From Merdimonas sp963929015 (GTDB lineage: Bacteria; Bacillota; Clostridia; Lachnospirales; Lachnospiraceae): a stretch of DNA of 64,000 bases. The stretch is from assembly GCF_963929015.1 (NCBI RefSeq), contig NZ_CAWVHE010000003.1, positions 496,001-560,000 on the forward strand, read 5' to 3'. A program made the translations under genes and the position numbers. Of the stretch, positions 8,603 to 17,479 are shown one piece after another (the stretch's first letter is position 1; each line of letters starts with the position of its first letter). Below the pieces are notes generated by a model. It was not told where the DNA came from and searched no databases. It saw nothing but the letters and a program-made list of their open reading frames with translations.

Positions 8603-9394
8603 TCAACCCTGTGGATAAAGATCCGGGTGTTTCAGCCGATAAGATTCTCCCCTGAAAGAATAACACTTTGCATGGTGGAGGATCCGGTCCAGCATGGCAG
8701 TTGTAAGCACTGGATCCCCCATCATCTCTGCCCAGTCAACGATCTCCTTATTGGTGGTAAAGATGATGGAGCTGGTTTCATAGGTGTCGCTGATAAAGGT
8801 AAAAAAGCGGTTCGCCTGTCCACGGCTGATTGGTGTGTAACCGATCTCATCAATAATGACAAGCTGTGCCTTTCGGATATTTTTCAGGCGGAATCCTGCA
8901 GCCCGCTCAGTTTCTGCAGTATCGAGGATACGGATCAGGTTCGTCATCTTTTCAAAACATACCGTATAACCGCTGTTGACAGCCTGCAGGCTCAGACCGC
9001 AGGCTACCATGGTCTTGCCGAGGCCCGGAGGCCCGGCAAAGACAAGGTTTCCACAGTTGTCCAGCCAGGATAATTCCTTCAGGACAGTAAGCTGTGCCTG
9101 AGTGATCCCGGATTCCAGTTCCTCAGGATCGAATTCTTCCAGAGGGCGGATGTTTGGCGGGAAATGCGCTGCGGAGTAGTTTCGCTTCCTGCGCCGCTCA
9201 TTCCGGCCCTTTACTTCCGTTTCCAGGACTGCCAGGAGAAACTCCCTACAGGATGAATCCTGTAGATCTGCCGTCTCCAGAAGATCCGGGAGCATACGGG
9301 CCGCATGTTTCAGAGTGAAGGTCTCCAGCAGCGCAGTGAGCCGCTGTACCGGGATATGGCTGGTATCCATGCTTTTTAAGATCTCGCGGTTCAC
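8603..9394 (-). CDS. istB: IS21 helper ATPase IstB
   Basis: A 263-residue AAA+ ATPase that assists IS21 transposition. Walker A is GPPGLGKT (121-128) and Walker B is 'LVIIDEIGYTPI'. The C-terminal arginine-rich region 'LDRILHHAKCYSFRGESYR' is typical of IstB. It overlaps the upstream istA remnant by 4 bases, the usual translational coupling. The gene itself looks intact although its partner is not. Confidence 0.93.
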   Translation of the reverse strand: MNREILKSMDTSHIPVQRLTALLETFTLKHAARMLPDLLETADLQDSSCREFLLAVLETEVKGRNERRRKRNYSAAHFPPNIRPLEEFDPEELESGITQAQLTVLKELSWLDNCGNLVFAGPPGLGKTMVACGLSLQAVNSGYTVCFEKMTNLIRILDTAETERAAGFRLKNIRKAQLVIIDEIGYTPISRGQANRFFTFISDTYETSSIIFTTNKEIVDWAEMMGDPVLTTAMLDRILHHAKCYSFRGESYRLKHPDLYPQG

Positions 9395-10255
9395 TGTACA
9401 GCCGCCCCCTTCCGTTCTGTGCGTTCCCGGAATGCTTTCGCATAAACGGAAAGGTCAGTATAGACGACACTTCCGGAGGGTATCTGTGCACGGCAGTCAT
9501 CGTTTGCCAGTTCCCGTCCTGCTTTTGCAAGACTGTAGACAACCTTGAACTGAGAAAACTGATAGCGGTATTTCTGACAGCATTCCTTCATTACCTGGGC
9601 GACAAGAGATTTATCCGGATTCTCTGCATCCAGGAATTGCTCGATTGCACGCAGCTGTTTGGAAATATGCCGTGGATTCTCCTTTTTTATACCGTTGATA
9701 AAGTGCTGGAAATCATAACAGTTCCACTTGCTGCGAAGGCGCTCCATGATCTCGATCCAGTCACCGGATTCCTGTTTCCGGTGTTCCGGAAGCTGATTGA
9801 TGCTTCCCTTGCGCTCGCTGAGGTTATGGGAACAGATATAGTTTAACTGTTCATCATAGATATGGATCTTTCCGCTGACAACCTTATACCGCACGGTCTT
9901 GAAAGCATAGCTGCGGGGCACGGAATATTTGCAGGATTTATATAAAACATACGGCAGGGCTGCGATCTCATAAGTACGGAATGTATTCGGCGATGTTTCA
10001 TATACTGAGGGAAGCAGCGGCTGCATTGCCGCTTTCTCAATCCCGTTATAAATGTCTGCAGGGATACGCAGAGTAGTGCGGTGGATCCGCCGGTTTTTCC
10101 GTTCCAGCCATCCGGGAAGGGAACGCCATACATCATCAATGCAGGTGATCTTCCGCGCGCTGAAGAAATTTTTCTTCACGAATCCAACGGAGTTCTCAAT
10201 CGGTCCCTTGCTTTCCGGGTCAGCCTTATTGCACACCCAAAGGCGGATATTAGCT
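9391..10255 (-). pseudogene. istA: IS21 transposase IstA, C-terminal half only
   Basis: The readable part starts in the integrase core at 'CNKADPESKGPIENSVGFVKKNFF', where the catalytic Glu lies, and runs to the normal C-terminus. About the first 250 residues (helix-turn-helix and first catalytic Asp) are missing. A stop codon stands just before the conserved core, at the junction with foreign sequence, so the protein cannot be active. Confidence 0.88.
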
Positions 10256-10390
10256 TTTCACCAACGGGAAAACAGGGCAAGAAAAAGCAGATTATGAGTG
10301 GGATTGAAGTGACTGTAGTTCTGCACCTCGTGTAAGTGAACACATTTGAAATCCGTTCATAACTTCTAAATTAAATACTTGAAAAAGCCG

Positions 10391-10434
10391 AAAGGACGCT
10401 TGTTTTCAGAGATTCTGAGATGAGTGTCCTTTTT
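10391..10434 (-). terminator. Terminator after the RHH gene
   Basis: AAAGGACGCT and AGTGTCCTTT pair with one mismatch. On the minus strand the stem is followed by CGGCTTTTTC. It sits right at the 3' end of the ribbon-helix-helix gene. The 135 bases before it (10257-10390) hold the tail of an unrecognised open frame ending 'GIEVTVVLHLV' and nothing else I can name. Confidence 0.65.
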
Positions 10435-10435
10435 C

Positions 10436-10618
10436 TTATGCCGGAAAAGAACAAGGAGGAATGGGAATTCCATGGTCTTTTTCGTGCTGTGCAATCGCCT
10501 GACGTATCAGATAAAGCACTTCGCCGTTTATGGAACGACCATCAAACTCAGCAAGACTTTTCAATTTTGCGTGTGTCTCCGAATCAATTCTCAGACCTAA
10601 ATGTTTATCCTTTTCCAT
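10436..10618 (-). CDS. Ribbon-helix-helix (Arc-type) DNA-binding protein
   Basis: A 60-residue protein. 'KHLGLRIDSETHAKLKSLA' gives the beta strand and first helix, and 'GRSINGEVLYLIRQAI' gives the second helix of an Arc/MetJ fold. The ribosome site is AAAGGGGAT. Upstream, between this gene and the divergent gene at 10754, lie four TTAAGT(A/T)C repeats that are good candidates for its operators. It may be the small regulator of a former plasmid or transposon module. Confidence 0.75.
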   Translation of the reverse strand: MEKDKHLGLRIDSETHAKLKSLAEFDGRSINGEVLYLIRQAIAQHEKDHGIPIPPCSFPA

Positions 10619-10638
10619 GTATATCCCCTTTATCTTAA

Positions 10639-10723
10639 TTTAAGTACAGATTAAGTTCGTTATATGAGTACATTTTAAGTTCAAATGATGGTATAATGTT
10701 CTAAATAGACTCGTTTTAAGTAC
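10639..10723. promoter_or_regulatory. Four TTAAGT(A/T)C repeats overlapping a divergent promoter
   Basis: Copies of TTTAAGTAC or (A/T)TTAAGTTC lie at 10639-10647, 10650-10658, 10674-10682 and 10715-10723, all in one direction. A TATAAT (10692-10697) for the rightward gene lies among them. Repeated short direct sites are the normal target layout for ribbon-helix-helix repressors, and such a protein is encoded right next to them. Confidence 0.55.
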
Positions 10724-10753
10724 AAAATATTTTTCTGCAAAGGATGTGAGGAA

Positions 10754-11464
10754 GTGCAGGAAACAGAGAAAAGGAAATCCAAGTATTACAGAATCCCGGT
10801 ATGGATGTTCTGGAGCATGATTGTTGTATTTGTTCTTTTGATCGGTGCCGTATATTTTGGGGAGGAAATATACGAGAAATGGTTGCATAGCGGAGGAAGG
10901 GCTGAGATTTCCTATGTGGGTGCAGAATCCACTCTAAAAGAAAAAGCTGCCTGCTGTTTGTGTGGAAGTAAGGACTGGAGCATGATGAACTATTATCGGC
11001 AGTTTGATACCATAGGCTTAATTTCTTTAAATGACTGGTATGTGTTGGATTTTAAAACCGAAGAATATGAAGAAGATCGGCAATATGGACTGGATAACGG
11101 TTATACTTGCATTACTACTGGGAATACAGGAGAAATCATTTATCATGCAGAAGAAACGCCGTCCAGAGGGATGGCTTCTATTGAGGTTACACTGCCGGAG
11201 AAGTATTCTGTGGATATGGAGTTTCTGCGGGAGAATCCCTGTCAGGAATGTCTGGATAAAGTGCTGGAATCTATGGAGATCAGCAAGTGGAAACGGGAAA
11301 AGAAAGGACCGATACCGCTGTGTCTGGTGGATTTTAAAACATTAGAAATCTATTCACTGCAGGATTGGCATGTGGGGCAGACAATAAGGGATTACTGGGT
11401 GAAAATGGATTATGAAAATAGGAAGATTATGATTAGTGTTTTTACCTGCCCAAACGCCAGTTAA
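10754..11464 (+). CDS. Membrane-anchored protein of unknown function
   Basis: The 236-residue protein starts with GTG after a weak AGGA site. A basic N-terminus (KRKSKYYR) is followed by one hydrophobic segment at about 17-38 (MFWSMIVVFVLLIGAVYF), so the remaining 200 residues are probably outside the membrane. The outer part holds 'CCLCG' and 'CQECLDKVLESM' cysteine pairs. I do not recognise the family. It lies divergently from the RHH gene and shares its control region. Confidence 0.6.
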   Translation: MQETEKRKSKYYRIPVWMFWSMIVVFVLLIGAVYFGEEIYEKWLHSGGRAEISYVGAESTLKEKAACCLCGSKDWSMMNYYRQFDTIGLISLNDWYVLDFKTEEYEEDRQYGLDNGYTCITTGNTGEIIYHAEETPSRGMASIEVTLPEKYSVDMEFLRENPCQECLDKVLESMEISKWKREKKGPIPLCLVDFKTLEIYSLQDWHVGQTIRDYWVKMDYENRKIMISVFTCPNAS

Positions 11465-11694
11465 AAATTAATAAAATATATTACTGTAAAGAGTAGAAAA
11501 GTTGAGAAGAAGCGATTTGTGTTGTAAAATGTAGATTAAAGTGATACATGTTTTATGCGATGCATACAGTAGGATGCTTAATTAAAATGATAAAGCTTTT
11601 TTGACTGAATTAAAATATGAATTATTAAAAAGGGCAGATAGTCAAAAAGGAAAATAGAAAGATACATTGTGATAAAATCAAAAGAGGTGGCCAA

Positions 11695-14600
11695 ATGAAA
11701 CTGACAGTTTATAAGGGGTTTAATCAGGAGTTTCTTGAAACTTTGCAGGAACAACCTTTGGTAGATGGTGAGATTAGTCAAAAGAAAAATGTTCTTGAAT
11801 TTGATAAATCTACTAGAAGAAAACTTGCTCAAGCACTTATTTTACTTGATGAAGATGATTCTGTATGGATCACCTATGAAGAGTATGCTCTGATAAACAA
11901 GAGGATAGATGATGCTGTTGAGGAAGATGGTTTAATTTTAAAAATTTTTAGAAATAATCTGTATCCAGATTATTTCCCTATTGATTTTTCAATGTCACCA
12001 GAGTTAGCAACAGAAATTATTGATACAATTAATGGAGATACTCGTGCTGATAATAATGAAAGCGAAGAATGTAATCGGTATCTTGCTGTATATAGCACAA
12101 TTTCTGAAATTAATGGTATATATTATGGCAGTTTTTATGAATATGAGTATGAGCATTTAGAAGAGGCACCTGTAGAAGATTTTTATCCTTTTAATATAAC
12201 AATTGAAGAAGGCCAGATACGCAGTGATTATGATGTTTTTATTAATGAAGATATTGACACATACTTGAGGGATTTGGAGCGGATTATAGCGATAAAGCCG
12301 AATGTTATTGGAGTAAGCTCTACTGATGGCGAAAGTGCTAAGAGAATTCAAAAGTCTCTTCAAGCGTTCTGTAAAGTGAATGGGATTTCGCTTGTTAAAC
12401 ATTATGAAAAATTGTCGGAAGAGATTGTCTTAGAACAGGAACTTGTTTCCATTGCACAGAATGATATTCATATTGATGGATTCACTGGGTTTAGAAAGAT
12501 TCCATTTTACAAAAATCCGGATATTAATAAAGAAGTCATCGAACTTTCCCAAGCTCATATAATTGAGGAAATTATTAAGCAGGCAGAACGTTCATATGAT
12601 GGAGAAAATGGCAATGCCTCTCGAGATATTTTTATTACTGCATCAACAGGAGCGGGTAAGTCCGTCATGTTCCAAATCCCAGCGGTTTATCTTGCAAAGA
12701 AATACAATAAACTAACTATAATAATAGAACCAGTTAAGGCTCTAATGCAGGACCAAAAAGAAAAATTGAATCAGAGTGGTTATACGAGAGTTGAGGTATT
12801 TAACTCAGATCTGATTTCTCAAGTTGAAAAAGAAGCTGTACTTCAAAGAATAAAAGACGGTGAAGTGGATCTTTTGTATTTAAGTCCCGAAACGTTGTTG
12901 TCGTATTCTATTGAAACCATTATTGGAGACAGAGATATTGGACTTCTTATTGTTGACGAAGCACATATTGTAACTACTTGGGGAGTTGGGTTTAGACCAG
13001 ATTATTGGTATCTAGGTAGTTATATTAATCGTCTAAGAAATCAGGTTCAGACATTAAAAGGTATGAAACGAAAGATCTATCATTTTCCAATTTGTGCTTT
13101 TACAGCGACGGCAGTAAACGGTGGAATAGATGATTCTGTTAGTGATACTATTATTAGTCTGTATATGGAAAATCCAGTAAAATACATAGGTTATGTACGA
13201 CGTGAAGATATAAAATTTGATATTGTTCATCATGGAGAAGGGCGTAAGCTTTCCAAATCTGAATATGAAGAGGCTAAAACCAAAGCACTTGACGAAAGAA
13301 TAAAAAAGTGGCTTGCTCACAACGAAAAAACTATTGTATATTTTCCATATGCTTCATTGGCTGGAGATGCTGCCAAAGGAGTTAGAGGTTTTGCAGGAAT
13401 TACTCTTGACAAACGAATCGGCACATATACGGGTCGTAATATCAATGAGATGAGTACCGAGGCATTCAATGAGTATAAACACATGATATTCGAAGGATTT
13501 CGTAAAGGTACTACACCGATTATGCTGGCAACAAAAGCATTTGGTATGGGTGTTGATGTTAATGACGTTCAAAATGTATATCACTATGCTGTAAGTGGAA
13601 ATCTTTCTGATTATGTTCAAGAGATCGGACGCGCTGCACGAAAGTCTTCAATGGAAGGAACGGCAATAACTGACTTTTTCTATAATGATATGACTTTTAT
13701 GCGAGTGTTATTTGGAATGTCTCAAATCCGCCAATATCAAATAAAGAAAGTTCTCGAAGGTATTTATGATACCTATAAAAGCAAAAAGGGAGCAAGAAGT
13801 TTTCTGATTTCCCCACAATCGTTTACTTATATATTTAACGGTAAAAATGAAGGGGATTGCATTAACAAATTAAAAACTTGTCTCCTTATGATTGAAAAAG
13901 ATTTCCAGAATAAGTTTCCTTTCAAGGTGCTTATTTCTCGCCCTCAGAGCGTATTTACAAAAGCATTTGTTTGTATTTCAAAAGATCACGAAACTGAAGT
14001 GCTTGCTTCAAAATATGGTAAGTGCATGAAATATATAGAAAAAGGACGTTACAAAGAAATTCAAGCAGACGGATCAACTCTTAGCGATGGTGGAGATATA
14101 TATACTATTGATTTGAAACAGATATGGGAAGAGTTTCATCCAAACATATCCTTTCCACAGTTCAAGTATTGGTATTTCAATTCCAATTTGACTTCCAAGG
14201 ATAAGGTTGAAATTATGCCGTCCATTCGGTCTTATATTCATCCACGACAAAGAGTAAGTGTTGAAGCACGAGGGGAGTATTTGATGTCTGATCTTCGGGA
14301 ACTAATTTTGACCGATTTTGAGTACATATCTGATTTGCTGTATGGAAACTTTAGAAATACTTATTTTACGACAGAAGATTTTTCAAAACTTATTCGAGAA
14401 AAGTATGGTATGGCAAAAGCAAGAATTATTGCAAACTCTCTTTTCGAATTAGTTGACCCGAATGGAAAATGTATAAAACGCAGAACGAATGATTCTTCTG
14501 GAAAAACTTATTATTCGCTCACTCATGGTAATTTCAAAGAAATGATGCGTAAGCCGATTATTAAGTCTAAAATTATGAATAACTTATCTAGGACAAATGA

Positions 14601-15285
14601 AAGTGCATCATATTCTGGCTTTATGAACCTTGAGTCGGATGATACTTCGAGTACGACGTTAAAACTTCTATCAATTTTTGATTACATCACCTATGAAATT
14701 GCCGGCGGAGAGGAACCAGAAATTTTTATTCGTTTGAATGATCCAAATAAAGTGAGAAACATTGTTCTGGGTAATACATTTTATTCGAATAATTACGTAT
14801 CTAAAGCTAAACAGAAACATGAGAGAGATGTCGCTATTCTACTAAAGTTTTTCAATGAACTAAAAACTGACGAAGAACGGTGGACATATATTGAAGAGTA
14901 TTTTCTTGGATATGACGTCCTTTGCGGTGCAGAAACAAAGACTGTAAAAACGGTAAAGCTAAGCCGTTCTGTTGACAAAGAACATTCTTATCCTACAAAT
15001 ATGTTCCATAACTGGAGTGAACTTGCATCATTCTTTGATGATAGTGAGCAAGTCATCATTGAGCGGATGGCTGAGAATGATATACCTATACCCGAATATT
15101 TAGAAACTACCATAAAAAAATCTGATGAGGGGAATGATATCCTTATGTCATGGCCGTCCAAAGACACTTTGGTTTGTCAACAGGATACTGCTGACAGAAC
15201 CATAGAGTATTTTGAAAGTAAGGGCTGGCATGCATACAAAATTTATGAAATAGACTATAATAATATAAAGGGAGATTTGCGTTGA
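11695..15285 (+). CDS. RecQ-like superfamily 2 DNA helicase, large, probable defence
   Basis: A 1196-residue protein. A RecQ/DEAH-type helicase core occupies roughly 300-690: motif I ASTGAGKS (316-323), motif II DEAH (421-424), 'AFTATA' motif III, 'TKAFGMGVD' and motif VI 'QEIGRAARKS' (from 642). About 300 unrecognised residues precede the core and 500 follow it, with no RQC zinc site or HRDC domain apparent. It is twice as long as ordinary RecQ. The stop codon is one base before the start of the NERD/UvrD-like gene, so the two are a translationally linked pair. The gene is A+T-rich compared with the chromosome around the element. A role in anti-phage defence is inferred. Confidence 0.8.
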   Translation: MKLTVYKGFNQEFLETLQEQPLVDGEISQKKNVLEFDKSTRRKLAQALILLDEDDSVWITYEEYALINKRIDDAVEEDGLILKIFRNNLYPDYFPIDFSMSPELATEIIDTINGDTRADNNESEECNRYLAVYSTISEINGIYYGSFYEYEYEHLEEAPVEDFYPFNITIEEGQIRSDYDVFINEDIDTYLRDLERIIAIKPNVIGVSSTDGESAKRIQKSLQAFCKVNGISLVKHYEKLSEEIVLEQELVSIAQNDIHIDGFTGFRKIPFYKNPDINKEVIELSQAHIIEEIIKQAERSYDGENGNASRDIFITASTGAGKSVMFQIPAVYLAKKYNKLTIIIEPVKALMQDQKEKLNQSGYTRVEVFNSDLISQVEKEAVLQRIKDGEVDLLYLSPETLLSYSIETIIGDRDIGLLIVDEAHIVTTWGVGFRPDYWYLGSYINRLRNQVQTLKGMKRKIYHFPICAFTATAVNGGIDDSVSDTIISLYMENPVKYIGYVRREDIKFDIVHHGEGRKLSKSEYEEAKTKALDERIKKWLAHNEKTIVYFPYASLAGDAAKGVRGFAGITLDKRIGTYTGRNINEMSTEAFNEYKHMIFEGFRKGTTPIMLATKAFGMGVDVNDVQNVYHYAVSGNLSDYVQEIGRAARKSSMEGTAITDFFYNDMTFMRVLFGMSQIRQYQIKKVLEGIYDTYKSKKGARSFLISPQSFTYIFNGKNEGDCINKLKTCLLMIEKDFQNKFPFKVLISRPQSVFTKAFVCISKDHETEVLASKYGKCMKYIEKGRYKEIQADGSTLSDGGDIYTIDLKQIWEEFHPNISFPQFKYWYFNSNLTSKDKVEIMPSIRSYIHPRQRVSVEARGEYLMSDLRELILTDFEYISDLLYGNFRNTYFTTEDFSKLIREKYGMAKARIIANSLFELVDPNGKCIKRRTNDSSGKTYYSLTHGNFKEMMRKPIIKSKIMNNLSRTNESASYSGFMNLESDDTSSTTLKLLSIFDYITYEIAGGEEPEIFIRLNDPNKVRNIVLGNTFYSNNYVSKAKQKHERDVAILLKFFNELKTDEERWTYIEEYFLGYDVLCGAETKTVKTVKLSRSVDKEHSYPTNMFHNWSELASFFDDSEQVIIERMAENDIPIPEYLETTIKKSDEGNDILMSWPSKDTLVCQQDTADRTIEYFESKGWHAYKIYEIDYNNIKGDLR

Positions 15286-15286
15286 T

Positions 15287-17020
15287 ATGGCACAGATATA
15301 TCCTATTAAAGAGGATCTCTCGAATGTACCGTATTCTGAAATAAGAGTATATGAACTCCTTGAACAACTCAATAACAATTTTACTATTTTCCATTCTGTT
15401 CAATGGGTAAAACGTGGTAATAAATGGAAATCAACATGGAAAGAAAATGATTTTCTAATTTTAAATAAAACTTTAGGGGCATTAGTTCTTGAAGTAAAAG
15501 GTGGAGATATTAGAGTTCATGGTGGAGTTTTTCATCAGATAAACACTTCGACAAATGAAGTTAGTATTTTGAACCCTGATAAAAAGAACGATCCTCTTTC
15601 CCAAGCTATTGATGGAATATATCATTATCGAAAAATGCTTGACACAATAGCACCGAATTTGAGTGATCGCTTTCCTATTGAGGCTGCAGTATGGTTTTCA
15701 ACATGTGAGATCAAGAGCAAACTGCCTAACTTCCCATTAAAATATAGGGAAATTTCTGGTGCGGTTCTTGGGGATGAAGACTTTGAAAAGAAGGGACAGG
15801 CAATATATGATATTTTTGAATTTTATGCTTCTCGTGGAAAAGTTAATATAAGCGATGAGGAATATAATATGATTCTGGAATCAATTGCTAGTGACTTTGA
15901 ATTAATATCTGCTCCTGGAGCTCGTAAGGGTGAACTGGATCATGCATTTTTGAAATTGACCAATGAACAAACTGGTCTTTTGGATTATATTTCAGAACAA
16001 AAAAGTGCAACAATCCAGGGGGTAGCTGGGACAGGAAAAACTTTGATTGCTAAGGAGGCTGCACGACGCTTTGGAGCCGACGGGAGAAAAGTATTGTTTC
16101 TCTGTTTTAATAGATTATTATTTACCTATTTGCAACACATGTATCCTTATGATAATGTGTCATACTGCAACATTCATACATTTATTGCAAAATATCGTCC
16201 GGGCGCAGATACCTCGTCAAAAGAAAAAAGAACAGCAGAACTTCTAAAGATTGATTGGGATTTTTTGGAGTTTGATGATGTGATAATTGATGAGGGGCAG
16301 GATTTTATGGAAGAAGAAGTTGTCTATTTTAAGGAATACATCGATCTAGTTGATGGTCATTTCTTTGTTTTTTATGACAAAAATCAGCTTCTGACAACAC
16401 AAAAAGTTCCTGCGTGGATTGAAAACGCTGAATGTAAGTTGCTTTTAACTAAGAATTGTCGTAATACATATGAAATTGCGCTTACTTCCTACAATGTTAT
16501 TGATATTTCATTGAATAAAAAAATAATGATGATTAATGGTGATCAGACATCCATTAGTTTTGTAAAAGGGGAGCCCATAACACGACTTGCAAAACTTATT
16601 AGAATGTTGACTGGCGAACATTACGGCTATGAATATTCAGATATTGTTATTCTGTCATTGAAATCAGAGGAAGATTCTATTCTTGGGAAGATTAATAAAA
16701 TAGCTGGCATCCCGATCACCCGTGAAAAAACAAATTCTTCAATCTTGTTTACTACTGCAAGTAAATTTAAGGGACTTGAAAGTCGTGTTGTAATTATTGT
16801 GGACATTGATGAAAAAAGTTTTACAGATGAAGAAAGAAAGCGGATGTTTTATGTTGCTTGTTCAAGAGCCACTCAATACTTGAATCTTTTTATTAATGGG
16901 GATGAACAGAAAATTAAAGATATAGCAGATGCTATCAGTAGGAAAAGTCATTTCGCTGCAAAAGGACGTATTGCTATGAAAACACAAGCAAAAATTCTTG
17001 ATTTAGATGAAATTATATAG
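15287..17020 (+). CDS. NERD-domain nuclease fused to UvrD-like helicase
   Basis: A 577-residue protein. Residues 10-130 resemble a NERD (nuclease-related) domain, with the restriction-endonuclease-like 'ENDFLILNKTLGALVLEVKGG' strand pair containing E-x-K. Residues 225-560 form a superfamily 1 helicase: Walker A GVAGTGKT (245-252), 'DDVIIDEGQDF' Walker B (Asp335-Asp339), 'KNCRNTYEIA', and the closing 'RKRMFYVACSRATQYLNLFING' motif VI. It starts one base after the RecQ-like gene, with AGGGAG as ribosome site. The likely role is a nuclease-helicase partner that degrades or unwinds invading DNA together with the first gene. The exact known system, if any, was not identified. Confidence 0.8.
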   Translation: MAQIYPIKEDLSNVPYSEIRVYELLEQLNNNFTIFHSVQWVKRGNKWKSTWKENDFLILNKTLGALVLEVKGGDIRVHGGVFHQINTSTNEVSILNPDKKNDPLSQAIDGIYHYRKMLDTIAPNLSDRFPIEAAVWFSTCEIKSKLPNFPLKYREISGAVLGDEDFEKKGQAIYDIFEFYASRGKVNISDEEYNMILESIASDFELISAPGARKGELDHAFLKLTNEQTGLLDYISEQKSATIQGVAGTGKTLIAKEAARRFGADGRKVLFLCFNRLLFTYLQHMYPYDNVSYCNIHTFIAKYRPGADTSSKEKRTAELLKIDWDFLEFDDVIIDEGQDFMEEEVVYFKEYIDLVDGHFFVFYDKNQLLTTQKVPAWIENAECKLLLTKNCRNTYEIALTSYNVIDISLNKKIMMINGDQTSISFVKGEPITRLAKLIRMLTGEHYGYEYSDIVILSLKSEEDSILGKINKIAGIPITREKTNSSILFTTASKFKGLESRVVIIVDIDEKSFTDEERKRMFYVACSRATQYLNLFINGDEQKIKDIADAISRKSHFAAKGRIAMKTQAKILDLDEII

Positions 17021-17055
17021 AATTCGAAAGATTATAAAAGTATGGGATTAGTATT

Positions 17056-17232
17056 ATGGAAATTGATTATAAAAGGTTGAGAAGCGATTTGAAAGATTAT
17101 TATGGAACGGCAATGTTTCAGGGATTTCCAGTAGCAATGTTTGAAATATCAGTAATTGAGAAAGCTGATGGGGAAGAACTTATTTGTATTGCTACAAAAT
17201 TAGGATTTGACTTACAAAGGTATTATAGGTGA
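17056..17232 (+). CDS. Small protein of unknown function (58 aa)
   Basis: An open frame of 58 codons: MEIDYKRLRSDLKDYYG... ending in GFDLQRYYR. It is soluble, with two predicted helices. It begins 35 bases after the helicase operon, and a second small gene follows 6 bases later. Paired small proteins with such 'DYYGTA' and 'YEAAGF' patterns are common in mobile elements of gut Firmicutes (family knowledge from memory). No function is known to me. Confidence 0.5.
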   Translation: MEIDYKRLRSDLKDYYGTAMFQGFPVAMFEISVIEKADGEELICIATKLGFDLQRYYR

Positions 17233-17238
17233 CATAAT

Positions 17239-17400
17239 ATGTTTGTGGAAGAAATGAAAGATTATTTGGAGAAGTATTATGAAGCAGCAGGTTTTGCAGA
17301 TTTTTATGAATGAGTTTTGAAGGGAATGCCAGATGAAGATGTGATTAAAATGTATATGGACACATTTGGAAAGCAAGAAGATATAGTAATCGAAAAATAA
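17239..17400 (+). pseudogene. Small protein gene split by an in-frame TGA
   Basis: The frame MFVEEMKDYLEKYYEAAGFADFYE stops at TGA (17311-17313), then continues in the same frame as VLKGMPDEDVIKMYMDTFG... to TAA at 17400. Together they make one 52-residue protein with a continuous helical pattern, so the TGA looks like a mutation in a formerly intact gene. It has no hairpin behind it like the selenocysteine site at 39071. It stands right after the 58-residue gene. Confidence 0.5.
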
Positions 17401-17479
17401 AAACATAGGTATTTCCATATAAACTTTATTTTTGTTATAAGATGCGTGTAAGTAGTTAATAGTAAAAAGGGGTGATGCA

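Larger units (their letters stand above)
8462..10256 (-). mobile_element. IS21-family element, truncated at the istA side
   Basis: The element has istB and the C-terminal half of istA, overlapping by 4 bases as normal in IS21. The istB-side end has a multi-repeat terminus at 8484-8590. On the istA side the frame stops just upstream of 'KANIRLWVCNKADPESKG', and the sequence switches to unrelated DNA near 10256. Half of the transposase and one terminus are therefore lost, and the copy cannot move by itself. Confidence 0.8.

Noticed and set aside
10257..10390. Start of a new gene behind the cut IS21
   Set aside because: Only a short tail of an open frame ending GIEVTVVLHLV is readable; no start, ribosome site or family is visible.
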